Positions 28,589 through 37,251 of a DNA stretch of 64,000 nucleotides are shown piece by piece. The DNA comes from Sphingobacterium puteale. Its GTDB lineage: Bacteria > Bacteroidota > Bacteroidia > Sphingobacteriales > Sphingobacteriaceae. The stretch is taken from the NCBI RefSeq assembly GCF_003627955.1, contig NZ_RBWS01000004.1, positions 62,001 to 126,000 of the forward strand, read 5' to 3'. The notes under the pieces are model-generated. The model saw only the letters and a program-made list of their open reading frames with translations, ran no database searches and was not told where the DNA came from. Positions within the stretch are counted from its first letter, which is position 1. Each line of letters starts with the position of its first letter. A program made the position numbers and the translations under genes.

Positions 28589-29890
28589 TCAAATAGCCCC
28601 TTTGTTGTGAATATTGCGGGCTATTAGGATCTGTTTTATCCGGCTTCTCTCTTTGTCCGACAATGGAATTGCCTTTTCTAGTATGGTCAGGATGTCTGAG
28701 CTTTTCTCTGTTTGTAATAGGAGATCCAAGAAACCTAAATAGGTACGGATCAGGTCGGTTTTGACACCAAAGAAGATGCGCGGATCTATGATGTAGATTT
28801 CTTGCACCAATGCGAGCAATGTTTCTTTTCTTTTTTTATCGTTTTCTGTTTGCCCGTAATCGGGTAGAAAACCTTTCTTTTCCAATTCACGGAGTTTGAC
28901 AGCAACCGCATTTTCCCGAACGTATTTTTTCTGTTTGCGATCCAGAAAATCGCGCAATTCAGCTAACAGATTACGGTACACAACTTGTTTCTCTTTGCCA
29001 GTGAAGAGATTAAGGTCCGTTGAATTGCTAATATCTTCTTGTTCAAAATCGTCAAAAAAATCGGATGTTACATAAACCGAGTGATGAAAATCTATCGCAT
29101 TATTGTTAAAGCTACTGAGTACTTTGGCAATTTCTCTTTTATCGCTATTGCGCAAATAATAGTAATAGCGGTCCCCGATCTGTTGGTTCCAACGAATGTA
29201 ATTGACCTGAAACGTGTAGGAAGGTCCGTCTTCCGGACTATATAAAGTCCATGACAGTAGATCCGTTTCTTGAATCAGATGATCATATATTAATATTGTG
29301 CCGTTGATTCGTATGGTGTAATCTAAATCGCGGTTAAGGTATAGAAACCAGCCAAATTCCTGCGCCATGAAATCTATAAATTCTTTTGATTCTAAATGGG
29401 ACGAATTTAGCCCGAAAACGCCCTCCAATCTCACTCGGGTACCTGTCTGTTGATTTTCTACCAGGATACTTTCGCTAACGTCATATTGTTCTTTGCTGTC
29501 TCTATCAATTTGGATGCGGTATGTTTTTAAGACTCCTTCTTCTTTTACAATTGTATTCCAGATCGCTCTTGTTGCAAACAATGAAAATGAAAATCTGCCT
29601 TTTCCTTTCTTTCCTCTTGTATAGGAACTTCGCTTGATACTATTTTTCTTTACTGAATCCAGAAAATTACCAAATGAATAGGGTAGTGTATCGAAAATGA
29701 TGCCCTCACCATTATCGTTGATGCTAATGCAGTTTATATAACCGAGTTCATTGCTATCAATTGCAATATCGACTTCGGTAGCTCTTGCATCAAAGCCGTT
29801 CCATATATATTCAGCAATGACCAGTTTCGGATCTTTAGGTAAACCAGCGGATTCTATACTCAGGTTGGTTATCTGCGTGTTTTTTTTCAT
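28589..29890 (-). CDS. Stand-alone GHKL (Hsp90/MORC-like) ATPase, unknown function
   Basis: The 433-residue protein has an N-terminal Bergerat ATPase fold. The N-box is VIAEYIWNGFDA (Glu27, Asn31), the G1 box DNGEG (59-63) and the lid loop RGKKGKGRF (92-100). The ATPase domain is followed by a transducer-like beta region (about 200-270) and a helical C-terminus. It lacks the HisKA, Toprim and Hsp90 middle signatures, so it is neither a sensor kinase, gyrase nor Hsp90. It resembles prokaryotic MORC/HATPase_c_3 proteins, some of which lie in defence or restriction loci. Many I recall are longer with an extra C-terminal domain; this one ends early. A small membrane-protein gene is upstream. Confidence 0.75.
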   Translation of the reverse strand: MKKNTQITNLSIESAGLPKDPKLVIAEYIWNGFDARATEVDIAIDSNELGYINCISINDNGEGIIFDTLPYSFGNFLDSVKKNSIKRSSYTRGKKGKGRFSFSLFATRAIWNTIVKEEGVLKTYRIQIDRDSKEQYDVSESILVENQQTGTRVRLEGVFGLNSSHLESKEFIDFMAQEFGWFLYLNRDLDYTIRINGTILIYDHLIQETDLLSWTLYSPEDGPSYTFQVNYIRWNQQIGDRYYYYLRNSDKREIAKVLSSFNNNAIDFHHSVYVTSDFFDDFEQEDISNSTDLNLFTGKEKQVVYRNLLAELRDFLDRKQKKYVRENAVAVKLRELEKKGFLPDYGQTENDKKRKETLLALVQEIYIIDPRIFFGVKTDLIRTYLGFLDLLLQTEKSSDILTILEKAIPLSDKERSRIKQILIARNIHNKGAI

Positions 29891-29956
29891 GGCTATAGCA
29901 ATTCTTGTAATTAAAATTTAAGGTGTTAAAAATAACAGGTTTCACAAATAGATTGT

Positions 29957-30244
29957 TTACTTCGTATTAGCTCTTTTACTTCTAAACTTTTTTATCGAGT
30001 AAGTTAATGCATAAGAGATTCCGAAATAGATGATAAGGTTCAGAAGAAGATATATGCCGTTGAAATATGTTCTGTCCGGTGGTTCTGGGTAACGCTTTCC
30101 TCCCAAATATGTATAAAATGGAAAGGGGAAACCAATCGCATCGTTACCATCCGAGGGGCTGTCAAATCTCGAAAATAGAATGGTTATGATTACCGTTAAA
30201 ATAAAAAAAATGAGCCAAGTTGCTCTGGGAAACTTTGGAAACAT
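29957..30244 (-). CDS. Two-helix membrane protein, unknown function
   Basis: The 95-residue protein has two transmembrane helices (about 10-27 and 66-85) and a Pro/Gly-rich loop of about 35 residues between them (GGKRYPEPPDRTYFNG). The C-terminal tail is basic (KKFRSKRANTK). The pattern predicts both ends inside and a periplasmic loop. It lies 66 bp before the GHKL ATPase gene in the same direction and could share its promoter. I recognise no family. Confidence 0.6.
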   Translation of the reverse strand: MFPKFPRATWLIFFILTVIITILFSRFDSPSDGNDAIGFPFPFYTYLGGKRYPEPPDRTYFNGIYLLLNLIIYFGISYALTYSIKKFRSKRANTK

Positions 30245-30460
30245 ACGCGTAAAGACAATTGTTGTTATAAATAAAAATACAATATCTTATGAATATTTGA
30301 TGCATGTACTTTTCAATAGGTTTTGGTCTATCTTTTTTCAACCTTTTGTAAACTGAATGAAGTGTGTTTTCAATTTCTTTTGCATAAGAAAACGATTATA
30401 ATTTAAAAGCGTTAGTTTTGATTGAGAAAATAATAAAGGCATTATATTAAAAAGTAGATT

Positions 30461-30907
30461 ATGCTTATAAAAACATTGAAAAGTCTTTTTTATAGAGATC
30501 TGAATAGATTGAAAACAGAAATTGCATCTTATGCACAAGAAGAGAATATCTGGATTGTTGATCATGGTATTGCGAATTCAGCGGGAAATTTATGTTTACA
30601 TTTAATTGGCAATTTACAAACTTATATTGGAGCGGAGATCGGAAAAACAGGCTATATTAGAAATAGGGAGGCTGAGTTTACCCTGCGGGATATTCCAAGA
30701 TCGGTACTTTTAGATGGTATAGACAATACCATTAGTGTCGTTGATCTGGCTTTGGATAAGCTTAATCAGGACGACCTTGCCGCAATATATCCCCTATTAG
30801 TGTTTGAGGAGAAGACAACAACGGAATATTTGTTGGTGCATTTAACGACACATTTAACCTACCATTTAGGGCAGATCAATTATCATCGTCGCCTGTTGGA
30901 TCTATAA
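30461..30907 (+). CDS. DinB-family (DUF1572-like) protein
   Basis: The 148-residue protein forms a four-helix bundle of the DinB/YfiT superfamily. Typical marks are GNLCLHLIGNLQTYIG near residue 47 with a metal-site His and LLVHLTTHLTYHLGQINYHRR near the end with the other His ligands. DinB proteins bind divalent metal and often act as thiol-dependent transferases, or have unknown roles. The neighbouring LuxR gene starts 13 bp after its stop in the same direction, so the two probably form an operon. Confidence 0.85.
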   Translation: MLIKTLKSLFYRDLNRLKTEIASYAQEENIWIVDHGIANSAGNLCLHLIGNLQTYIGAEIGKTGYIRNREAEFTLRDIPRSVLLDGIDNTISVVDLALDKLNQDDLAAIYPLLVFEEKTTTEYLLVHLTTHLTYHLGQINYHRRLLDL

Positions 30908-30920
30908 CAAATATTTAACG

Positions 30921-31706
30921 ATGGAATCGGATTTAAAAAAGACATTAAATAAAAATCTTGTTGGTAAAGGGCTCCGAAATACGAGCGTAGACTTGTCTGT
31001 TTTAAAATACTATAGGCAATATGCCAAAACTTATGCCGAGATTCATAATGGCATTGTTGTACTAAGTGATTTAACGGCGAATTGGAGCTTTACCTTTATG
31101 GGGGCAATAGCGGAGCGTCTACACCTGTCTTCTCCTGATAGAAAAATGGAGATCAATAGTATTTGGGAAGACTTTCTCTTATCACGCGTACATCCTGAAG
31201 ATCTGGCTGTCAAACATAGGCTTGAACTGCAGTTTCTTGATATGGTTAAGACCATAGGTCCCAAAGAACGTTTTCAATACCAGGCAAATAGTGTACTCCG
31301 TGTGGAGGGGAAAGATGGGAAGAATATGTTGATGTCACATCAGATCGTCTATTTGGATACCCCCGGTAAAGAGTTTCCCCAGCTGGCATTGTGCTGTTAT
31401 ACCTTATTACCCGACAAAGAAGATCAACATGGGAACAATAACTATATCTTTAATCAGGTCAGCGGTGAGGTCTATTTACTCCATAAACAAGATGTCAAGG
31501 ATGCCATGAGCCAACGTGAGAAGGAGGTATTGAAGTGTGTAAGAGGGGGGATGATCAGTAAGGACATTGCTGAAAAGTTAGGTCTGAGTGTCAATACTAT
31601 TAACCGGCATCGGCAAAACATTCTACAAAAACTGCGGGTTCGCAATCTGCACGAAGCGATCAGTGTATACGATAAAATGTATAAGCAAGAAGATGATTCT
31701 CAATAA
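30921..31706 (+). CDS. LuxR-type HTH transcriptional regulator
   Basis: The 261-residue protein has an N-terminal ligand or PAS-like domain of about 185 residues (ANWSFTFMGAIAERLHL; DFLLSRVHPEDL) and a C-terminal LuxR HTH. The HTH spans about 195-255 (SQREKEVLKCVRGGMISKDI, then VNTINRHRQNILQKL). There is no receiver domain. Sequences of this kind in Bacteroidota sense unknown cytoplasmic signals. It follows the DinB gene closely, so control of that gene or a shared response is plausible. A hairpin separates it from the convergent DUF1349 gene. Confidence 0.9.
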   Translation: MESDLKKTLNKNLVGKGLRNTSVDLSVLKYYRQYAKTYAEIHNGIVVLSDLTANWSFTFMGAIAERLHLSSPDRKMEINSIWEDFLLSRVHPEDLAVKHRLELQFLDMVKTIGPKERFQYQANSVLRVEGKDGKNMLMSHQIVYLDTPGKEFPQLALCCYTLLPDKEDQHGNNNYIFNQVSGEVYLLHKQDVKDAMSQREKEVLKCVRGGMISKDIAEKLGLSVNTINRHRQNILQKLRVRNLHEAISVYDKMYKQEDDSQ

Positions 31707-31714
31707 TATCAATT

Positions 31715-31739
31715 CTGTCAAAAGCAACTCTTTTGACAG
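31715..31739. terminator. Hairpin between convergent LuxR and DUF1349 genes
   Basis: CTGTCAAAAG and CTTTTGACAG form a perfect 10-bp stem with a 5-nt loop. A second palindrome, TTGATCATTATGATCAA, follows at 31742-31758. No long T-run is present, so termination is likely but not certain. Confidence 0.5.
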
Positions 31740-31754
31740 ACTTGATCATTATGA

Positions 31755-32417
31755 TCAATCGGAACTATTTTCTTTTAACCATTTTGTTCGACGCTGGTCG
31801 GGAAGATGCTTGATGCTAAAGTGCTCAAAATTAGCCTGGAAGCCATCACCATCAGGTGATGCACCCATCATCCCAATTAATACGGGGTGGTTGTCTTGTA
31901 GCCATGCATTTCTCATCATCGTATATTGCTTGTCATCAAAGGAATAAAAGAATTCTACTGCATCAAGTCTCCGGATAGCCTTTATCCATATAAAAGGGAT
32001 TTCTTTGTCTACCGGTATAATGCTCCAATCACTGGTCCGATGTGTGACAACAGTGCTTAGGTTATACTTTCCATCGACAAATTCTATTCCTGCTTTTATA
32101 TAATTTTCATGATCTATCCGTAGCATAAGACCTGCTTGATCAAAACGAGTTTTATAGTTAGCCGAAATCTTGACCTTCACTTCAAATTCACCACCGCGCT
32201 CTGTGTAGAAGAAAGGTGCATCATCCACAGTAAATCCATAATGTGATATACGCCAGTAGTCACTTTTAGGTGTAACAAACATGGACAGCGCGTTGTTGCT
32301 GATTGTCCACTCGTTAGGTTCATTAAACCAGATCATCTTGTCCAATTTCTGCCCGGTCACCTGCATGGTAAAGAAAGGAAGCAATGAGGTAACAAAAAAT
32401 GTTTTTATGTTTTTCAT
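31755..32417 (-). CDS. Exported DUF1349 (concanavalin-like) protein
   Basis: The 220-residue protein has a signal peptide (MKNIKTFFVTSLLPFFTMQVTG, cleaved near residue 22). A DUF1349 domain follows: WFNEPNEWTISNNALSM, SDYWRISHYGF, APFFYTERGGEFEVKVKIS, YKTRFDQAGLMLRIDHENYIKAG and the end GMMGASPDGDGFQANFEHF. The family adopts a jelly-roll fold and is thought to bind carbohydrate or act on it, but most members lack a proven activity. It is secreted and transcribed alone. Confidence 0.85.
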   Translation of the reverse strand: MKNIKTFFVTSLLPFFTMQVTGQKLDKMIWFNEPNEWTISNNALSMFVTPKSDYWRISHYGFTVDDAPFFYTERGGEFEVKVKISANYKTRFDQAGLMLRIDHENYIKAGIEFVDGKYNLSTVVTHRTSDWSIIPVDKEIPFIWIKAIRRLDAVEFFYSFDDKQYTMMRNAWLQDNHPVLIGMMGASPDGDGFQANFEHFSIKHLPDQRRTKWLKENSSD

Positions 32418-32540
32418 GATATTCTTTTTAGCAAAGGGTATATTCTGTATTCTGACGACAAAGATATCGTTGGTATACAGTATTTTTCAATACTGATTTA
32501 TAACCATGATTTGAACTAAGATCTTTAAATGTAATTTATT

Positions 32541-32583
32541 TGCAATTTAATTGCATTTAATGCTATTGCTACATAGTTGCAAC
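32541..32583. promoter_or_regulatory. Palindrome cluster upstream of the methyltransferase gene
   Basis: TGCAATTTAATTGCA (32541-32555) is a perfect 7-1-7 inverted repeat. It is followed by GTTGCAAC (32576-32583) and further TTGCAA and TTGCAT words before 32640. The set resembles a multi-site operator between the divergent DUF1349 and methyltransferase genes. Confidence 0.35.
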
Positions 32584-32682
32584 AATAAAAAAACTTACCT
32601 TCGTTTATCTTTATTGCAATCACTAGCTTGTTGCATGCTGAATTCAGTAAATACAATATAATAAGATAAAAAGTCTAAAGAC

Positions 32683-33279
32683 ATGGAGTTTTGGGAACGT
32701 AATTTTGTGGAAAAAGGAGAGATGTGGGGCGGAAGTCCTGCTCATTCAGCGCTAATGGCAAAGGATTTCTTTCTATCGAAAAATATAAAAGAGATCCTAA
32801 TTCCGGGATTTGGCTATGGGCGAAATGGTCATGTATTTCTCGAAAATGGAATCGCTGTTACGGGAATAGAGTTGTCCAATACAGCAATTAAACTTGCGCG
32901 AAAACATTTTGGACCTCAAACGATTATTTATCATGGGTCGGTCGTTGATATGCCATTTGACACCAAAAAATATGGTGGTATATTCTGTTACGCACTTATC
33001 CATCTTTTGGGAACTGAGGAGCGGGCTAAATTGATACGCGACTGTTACGAGCAGTTATCCGACGATGGTTACATGATCTTTACGACTGTGTCAAAACAGG
33101 CAAATATTTATAGGCAGGGGACTGCCATAGGCACAGATCGTTTTGAAATGTTTGGAGGTGTTAGCATGTTCTTTTATGACTTGGAGTCTATTCGTTCAGA
33201 GTTCGAAAAATATGGGTTGATTGAAATCAAGGAAGTAGAAGAGAATTATCCTTTTTATTTGATCATTTGTAAAAAATAG
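32683..33279 (+). CDS. Class I SAM-dependent methyltransferase
   Basis: The 198-residue protein has a Rossmann-type methyltransferase fold. Motif I is IPGFGYGRNGHVF near residue 44, the post-I acidic residue is in VTGIELSNTAI, and motif IV is GGIFCYALIHLL. It starts MEFWERNFVEKGEMWGGSPA, typical of a small-molecule or thiol methyltransferase rather than an rRNA enzyme. It lies alone on the + strand, with an oxidoreductase gene 145 bp downstream. The substrate is unknown. Confidence 0.85.
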   Translation: MEFWERNFVEKGEMWGGSPAHSALMAKDFFLSKNIKEILIPGFGYGRNGHVFLENGIAVTGIELSNTAIKLARKHFGPQTIIYHGSVVDMPFDTKKYGGIFCYALIHLLGTEERAKLIRDCYEQLSDDGYMIFTTVSKQANIYRQGTAIGTDRFEMFGGVSMFFYDLESIRSEFEKYGLIEIKEVEENYPFYLIICKK

Positions 33280-33423
33280 AATAAACGAGAAAATCATAGA
33301 TGAAACTATTGTGATTTATTTAATTCACCTGTTGGAATGATTACGTTTGGGAGACGAAAACCTTTTACTTACAGGTTTATAAATCTGCCAGTATCATCAG
33401 CATTTAAAATCAAATTTATAAAA

Positions 33424-34332
33424 ATGAAAGACGATAAAAATTTTGATGTCATCATTATTGGAGGAAGTTATGCCGGACTTTCGGCAGCAATGGCACTGGG
33501 ACGATCACTACGTCAGGTGCTTATTATTGATAGTGGACTACCATGCAATAGACAGACACCGCATTCGCATAATTTTATAACTCATGATGGCGAAAAGCCA
33601 TCGGTTATTGCTAAAAAAGCGAAAGAGGAGGTATTAAATTATCCAACAGTAAGATTCCAGAAAGGACTTGCTGTAAGTGGAAAGAAAACAAGCAATGGCT
33701 TTGAAATCAATACTGAAAATGGCGAACTATTTAGTGCAAAAAAGTTGATTTTTGCGACTGGGGTAGAAGATATCATGCCAGGTATCCAGGGCTTTTCGGC
33801 CTGTTGGGGGATTTCAGTTATCCATTGTCCATACTGCCATGGATATGAATTCAGGGGCAAGAGAACAGCAATTATGGCTAACGGTGACCGGGCTTTACAT
33901 TTGGTATCTTTAGTCAATAATCTCTCTACCGATCTGACAGTATTGACTTCTGGAGAAGCAAATTTTAGTGTGGAGCAGGCTGCAAAATTGAAGAAGCACG
34001 GTGTAACTGTCATAGATGAACCAATTAGTAAAATCCAGCACAAGAATGGCTGGGTGGAAAAAGTGATTTTCAAGGACAACAAAGCAATAGCATTTGATGC
34101 CGTATATGCAGCAATCCCTTTTAGGCAGCATTCAAGTATTCCTGTTGAGTTGGGCTGTGACTTGACTGAACAAGGGCATATTGTCGTTGACAATTTTCAG
34201 AAAACAACTATTAAAGGGGTTTTTGCATGTGGCGATAATACGAGTATGATGCGGTCCGTTTCCAATGCTGTAGCAGCGGGCAATTTAGCGGGAGCAATGG
34301 TCAATAAAGAATTAGTTGAAGAAAACTTCTAA
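33424..34332 (+). CDS. FAD/NAD(P)-dependent disulfide oxidoreductase (thioredoxin-reductase-like)
   Basis: The protein of about 302 residues has an N-terminal FAD Rossmann motif (IIIGGSYAGLSAAMALGRSLR). The redox Cys pair is in HCPYCHGYE at 135 and 138, matching the spacing and place of classic TrxB. The final FAD motif is GVFACGDNTSMMRSVSNAVAAG. The NADPH region is present but less conserved, as in the gliotoxin-reductase-like TrxB relatives. It may reduce a small disulfide or a thioredoxin. I choose ATG 33424 because MKDDKNFDVIIIGG is the family start; earlier ATGs add residues without support. Confidence 0.88.
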   Translation: MKDDKNFDVIIIGGSYAGLSAAMALGRSLRQVLIIDSGLPCNRQTPHSHNFITHDGEKPSVIAKKAKEEVLNYPTVRFQKGLAVSGKKTSNGFEINTENGELFSAKKLIFATGVEDIMPGIQGFSACWGISVIHCPYCHGYEFRGKRTAIMANGDRALHLVSLVNNLSTDLTVLTSGEANFSVEQAAKLKKHGVTVIDEPISKIQHKNGWVEKVIFKDNKAIAFDAVYAAIPFRQHSSIPVELGCDLTEQGHIVVDNFQKTTIKGVFACGDNTSMMRSVSNAVAAGNLAGAMVNKELVEENF

Positions 34333-34377
34333 TATATACTTGCAAGATCGTAGCCACAACAAATTTAATCTTAATTT

Positions 34378-34413
34378 CATTCGGAAGCGATCTGGGATGA
34401 ACGCTTCCGAATG
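34378..34413. terminator. Hairpin between convergent oxidoreductase and DUF418 genes
   Basis: CATTCGGAAGCG and CGCTTCCGAATG form a perfect 12-bp stem with a 12-nt loop, with TTTTTAAG about 7 bp after it on the + strand. Confidence 0.65.
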
Positions 34414-34448
34414 AAGAACTTTTTAAGAGCTATTGTGCTTAGCCCAAC

Positions 34449-35531
34449 TTAAGCAGACATTTTTCTCATTAGAAGTTCGAACGGACCATGTTTAAATCTT
34501 TTGCCCCAAAGTTTACTGAAATAGTAACTGCATGCAAAATAGAGAAGCGAAATAATAAATATGAGTATTGGGGATAGTGACTTGGATGGATTGATCTTGG
34601 TAAAGTATCCCTGATTTATCATAAATGAGAAGAAAACTAACCCGATTGTTAGATGGGAAATATAATGTGTCAATGTCATTTGTCCCGTTTTGGCCAAATC
34701 GTTTGCAAATTTGTGATGTGAAATAAATTTGCTGATATACATGAACGAAGCAATTAACATTAATCCAAATCCTATTGTACTGATTAGAAAGGGTAGAAAA
34801 GGGGGGAGGTAATCTGTATTCAGAAAAAAATCAATCTCAGGAGTCATCAGATTTTTGGGAATACCTTGCAATAGTTGGATCAATAAGTACATGACTAGTC
34901 CGATACCAAATGTTTTCCTCTGTATATTTAAATCCGTCCAGTCTAGTTTTGCCAGGTACATTCCGGTAATAAAATAACTCATCCAAGGGAAAACAGCATT
35001 CCAGCCATTATAGAAAGAGTTTCGTATAAAACCAGCTAAAGTCCACATATCTTTATATTCCAGTGTGTCAAAATTCCATCCTGTTTCATAGGGAATCCAA
35101 AGAAGTAGCAGGTGGAAGACGAGGGCAAAAATAATTGCGCCGTAGATATATTGTTTTTTATCGCGGAAAAGGAAAAATGAGGCAATGAACATATAAAACC
35201 CGTAAAAATGTAGAATATCCGCTGGCCACCAGATCGCGAGTACTAATCCCAAAACAAATAAAAATCCGGCCCGTTTAAGTACAATATATTTCTGATTTAG
35301 CTGCTCTTCAGCGGTGCCAAATGCCTGTTTTTTTGTCATCAGGGTTAATCCCATACCTGCTAACATAACAAATATAGTGCTTGAGTTGCCGCTAAAGAGG
35401 GAGAGGAATTGTCCCTGCCAACTGGTATCGTTGTGGTCTCCAAACACCATGTTAAAATTCACGATATACATCCCAAAGATTGCATACGCTCTTAATAAGT
35501 CAAATCCTATAAATCTCGTTTTTTCTGCCAT
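34449..35531 (-). CDS. DUF418-family membrane protein
   Basis: The protein of about 360 residues has roughly ten membrane helices. It opens MAEKTRFIGFDLLRAYAIFGMY, the RxxxxDxLR signature shared with heparan-alpha-glucosaminide acyltransferase-like and DUF418 proteins. It has the GMYLAKLDW segment and a C-terminal GPFELLMRKM characteristic of DUF418. It probably has an acyltransferase-like fold. I choose ATG 35531 as the family start; ATG 35558 is an alternative. Upstream are a TTGAC-N4-GTCAA palindrome (53 bp) and a Crp/Fnr regulator gene in the same direction, which suggests control by that protein. Confidence 0.82.
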   Translation of the reverse strand: MAEKTRFIGFDLLRAYAIFGMYIVNFNMVFGDHNDTSWQGQFLSLFSGNSSTIFVMLAGMGLTLMTKKQAFGTAEEQLNQKYIVLKRAGFLFVLGLVLAIWWPADILHFYGFYMFIASFFLFRDKKQYIYGAIIFALVFHLLLLWIPYETGWNFDTLEYKDMWTLAGFIRNSFYNGWNAVFPWMSYFITGMYLAKLDWTDLNIQRKTFGIGLVMYLLIQLLQGIPKNLMTPEIDFFLNTDYLPPFLPFLISTIGFGLMLIASFMYISKFISHHKFANDLAKTGQMTLTHYISHLTIGLVFFSFMINQGYFTKINPSKSLSPILIFIISLLYFACSYYFSKLWGKRFKHGPFELLMRKMSA

Positions 35532-35583
35532 GATAATTGCTTTCAAAATGTTATGCAAATTTTGAAAGATGTGTTAACATGGC

Positions 35584-35601
35584 ATTTGACTTAAGTCAAA
35601 T
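35584..35601. promoter_or_regulatory. Crp/Fnr-type palindrome upstream of the DUF418 gene
   Basis: ATTTGACTTAAGTCAAAT is a perfect 18-bp palindrome with the form TTGAC-N4-GTCAA, close to Fnr/Crp boxes (TTGAT-N4-ATCAA). It lies between the Crp/Fnr stop and the DUF418 start, 53 bp before the latter. Confidence 0.6.
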
Positions 35602-35603
35602 AA

Positions 35604-36176
35604 TCAGTATTTGATTTTTGCGCGGATTCTGCTTAAGGTTTCTAATGAAATGCCCAGGTAAGATGCGATATAGGTAAGGGGAACCTGTTGTATCATATTG
35701 GGTTGATCTCTCAGGAGCTGTGAATAACGTGTGGAAGCATCAAGTGTATGAAAATCAAAAAGTCTTTTTTCCAGCCACATGGTGTAATACTCGGTCATCA
35801 AGAGATCGAGTTCCATTAAAGCCGAAAATTGACCTTTTATACGCTGAAAAGAACTATTATCAATTGATGATACCCTAACATCTGTGACCGCTTGTATAAA
35901 TTCTTGGCTGGGCTGCTGGGTTACATAACTGCTAAACGCAACGGCGAGGTCATTTTCAAAGAGCAGCTCAGTCGTTAGCTCTTTGTTCTCGTTCAGATAA
36001 AATTTTCTTGCGATACCAGATTCAATCCAAAAGCTATATCGGCAGACCTCACCCTGATAGAGCAGAAAATCACCCTTTTTATAAGTTTTTATTTTTGATA
36101 CAGCCTCGAGTGCACTGAGGGTTTCCCCGTCGAGCTGTTCAATAATGCTGTTGATCTTAAGGAGATGTTCATCCAT
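35604..36176 (-). CDS. Crp/Fnr-family transcriptional regulator
   Basis: The 190-residue protein has a cyclic-nucleotide-binding-like beta-barrel (YKKGDFLLYQGEVCRYSFWI, then ENDLAVAFSSYV) and a C-terminal HTH (VPLTYIASYLGISLETLSRI). No cysteine cluster for an iron-sulfur centre is evident, so an oxygen sensor of the Fnr kind is unlikely. It is upstream of the DUF418 gene in the same direction with a Fnr-type box between them. The HxlR regulator gene ends 33 bp before its start. Confidence 0.9.
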   Translation of the reverse strand: MDEHLLKINSIIEQLDGETLSALEAVSKIKTYKKGDFLLYQGEVCRYSFWIESGIARKFYLNENKELTTELLFENDLAVAFSSYVTQQPSQEFIQAVTDVRVSSIDNSSFQRIKGQFSALMELDLLMTEYYTMWLEKRLFDFHTLDASTRYSQLLRDQPNMIQQVPLTYIASYLGISLETLSRIRAKIKY

Positions 36177-36209
36177 AGGTTCCTGATAAGTACAGCCACT
36201 ACCTTGATT

Positions 36210-36557
36210 CTATTTAACCTGTTGAACAGCTCCGGTTCTACTTGCCGTTTCTCTGCCCCATAATGCAATAGATTCCAATAGAGGAATAAGTGTCCTGCCA
36301 AATTCCGTAAGTTCATAATCGACCTTTAATGGCGCTTTGTCCGTGTGTACTGTGCGCTTAACCAAACCGTCAGCTTCTAATTCCTTCAGCTGTAGGCTCA
36401 ACGTACGCTCTGTAATCATTGGACATTCTTTTCTCAGTTCATTATAACGTTTTTTTTCAATTAAATGAATGAGGATAACTGCCTTCCATTTGCCTCCTAT
36501 ATATTTCATTGTCAGGCTTGTACTGCATGGATATTGTTTGTTGTCTATCAAATACAT
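36210..36557 (-). CDS. HxlR-family winged-helix regulator
   Basis: The 115-residue HxlR/DUF24 regulator has the family start (CSTSLTMKYIGGKWKAVILI), the wing MITERTLSLQLKELEADGLV and YELTEFGRTLIPLLESI. A single Cys at the family-conserved place (PCST) fits redox or quinone sensing by thiol chemistry. It is divergent from the nitroreductase gene, with a 95-bp shared promoter region that contains a perfect inverted repeat. Regulation of that enzyme gene is the usual arrangement. Confidence 0.92.
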   Translation of the reverse strand: MYLIDNKQYPCSTSLTMKYIGGKWKAVILIHLIEKKRYNELRKECPMITERTLSLQLKELEADGLVKRTVHTDKAPLKVDYELTEFGRTLIPLLESIALWGRETASRTGAVQQVK

Positions 36558-36614
36558 CTGTTACTATCAAATTTGACCGTTATTGCAAATATATAATACT
36601 ATCTTTATTTTTGC

Positions 36615-36633
36615 AACTATAAAAAATATAGTT
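36615..36633. promoter_or_regulatory. HxlR operator candidate
   Basis: AACTATA and TATAGTT are perfect 7-bp arms around AAAAA, 19-37 bp before the nitroreductase ATG. It lies just after a TATTTTTG -7 element (36606-36613), so binding would cover the transcription start. Confidence 0.6.
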
Positions 36634-36651
36634 AATTTAAAATTGTATGTT

Positions 36652-37251
36652 ATGGCATTTTTAGAAACAGCAAAAGAACGTTATACAACAAAGAAGTATA
36701 ATTCGACGGAAAGAATCACAGCGGACAAGATCGCTGAGCTAAAAGAAATACTTCGGTTGAGCCCTTCTTCCATCAATAGCCAACCCTGGAGGTTTTTCTT
36801 TATCTCAGACGGGGAGACAAAAACGAAACTGGCTGAAGCATCTTATTGGAATGCGGAAAAAATTAATGAGGCGAGTCATTTGGTAGTCTTTAGTGCACTT
36901 CATGATGTGGAACGATTTGAAGAGCAGATCAACGGTACACTACCCGAAGGCTCGATAAATTATTACCATCGTTTTTTGAAATCACAGGGAGAGCAGCATG
37001 TGCAATCCTGGATGAAACAGCAAGTGTATCTTTCTTTGGGATTTTTTCTCGCAGCATGTGCCGCGAATCATATTGATGCTACTCCGATGGAAGGTATTGA
37101 AAATGATCGTTATGATCGTATTTTAGGACTTGAACAATATCATACTTTATTTGCTGTTGCTATTGGTTATCGAAATACGGAGGATTCAAATCAGCCTAGC
37201 ATAACAGCCAAGTCGCGTTTGAATATGGCGGATATTATTCGGGCAATATAA
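36652..37251 (+). CDS. Nitroreductase-family NAD(P)H-dependent flavin oxidoreductase (NfsB-like)
   Basis: The protein of about 199 residues starts MAFLETAKERYTTKKY. It has the FMN-binding LSPSSINSQPWRFFFI, the motif VYLSLGFFLAACAANHIDATPMEG and the C-terminal FMN loop VAIGYRN, all typical of NfsB-type nitroreductases. It probably reduces nitroaromatics or quinones, in line with an HxlR quinone-sensing regulator next door. I choose ATG 36652 because the preceding in-frame residues lie in the operator region. The gene is single. Confidence 0.9.
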   Translation: MAFLETAKERYTTKKYNSTERITADKIAELKEILRLSPSSINSQPWRFFFISDGETKTKLAEASYWNAEKINEASHLVVFSALHDVERFEEQINGTLPEGSINYYHRFLKSQGEQHVQSWMKQQVYLSLGFFLAACAANHIDATPMEGIENDRYDRILGLEQYHTLFAVAIGYRNTEDSNQPSITAKSRLNMADIIRAI

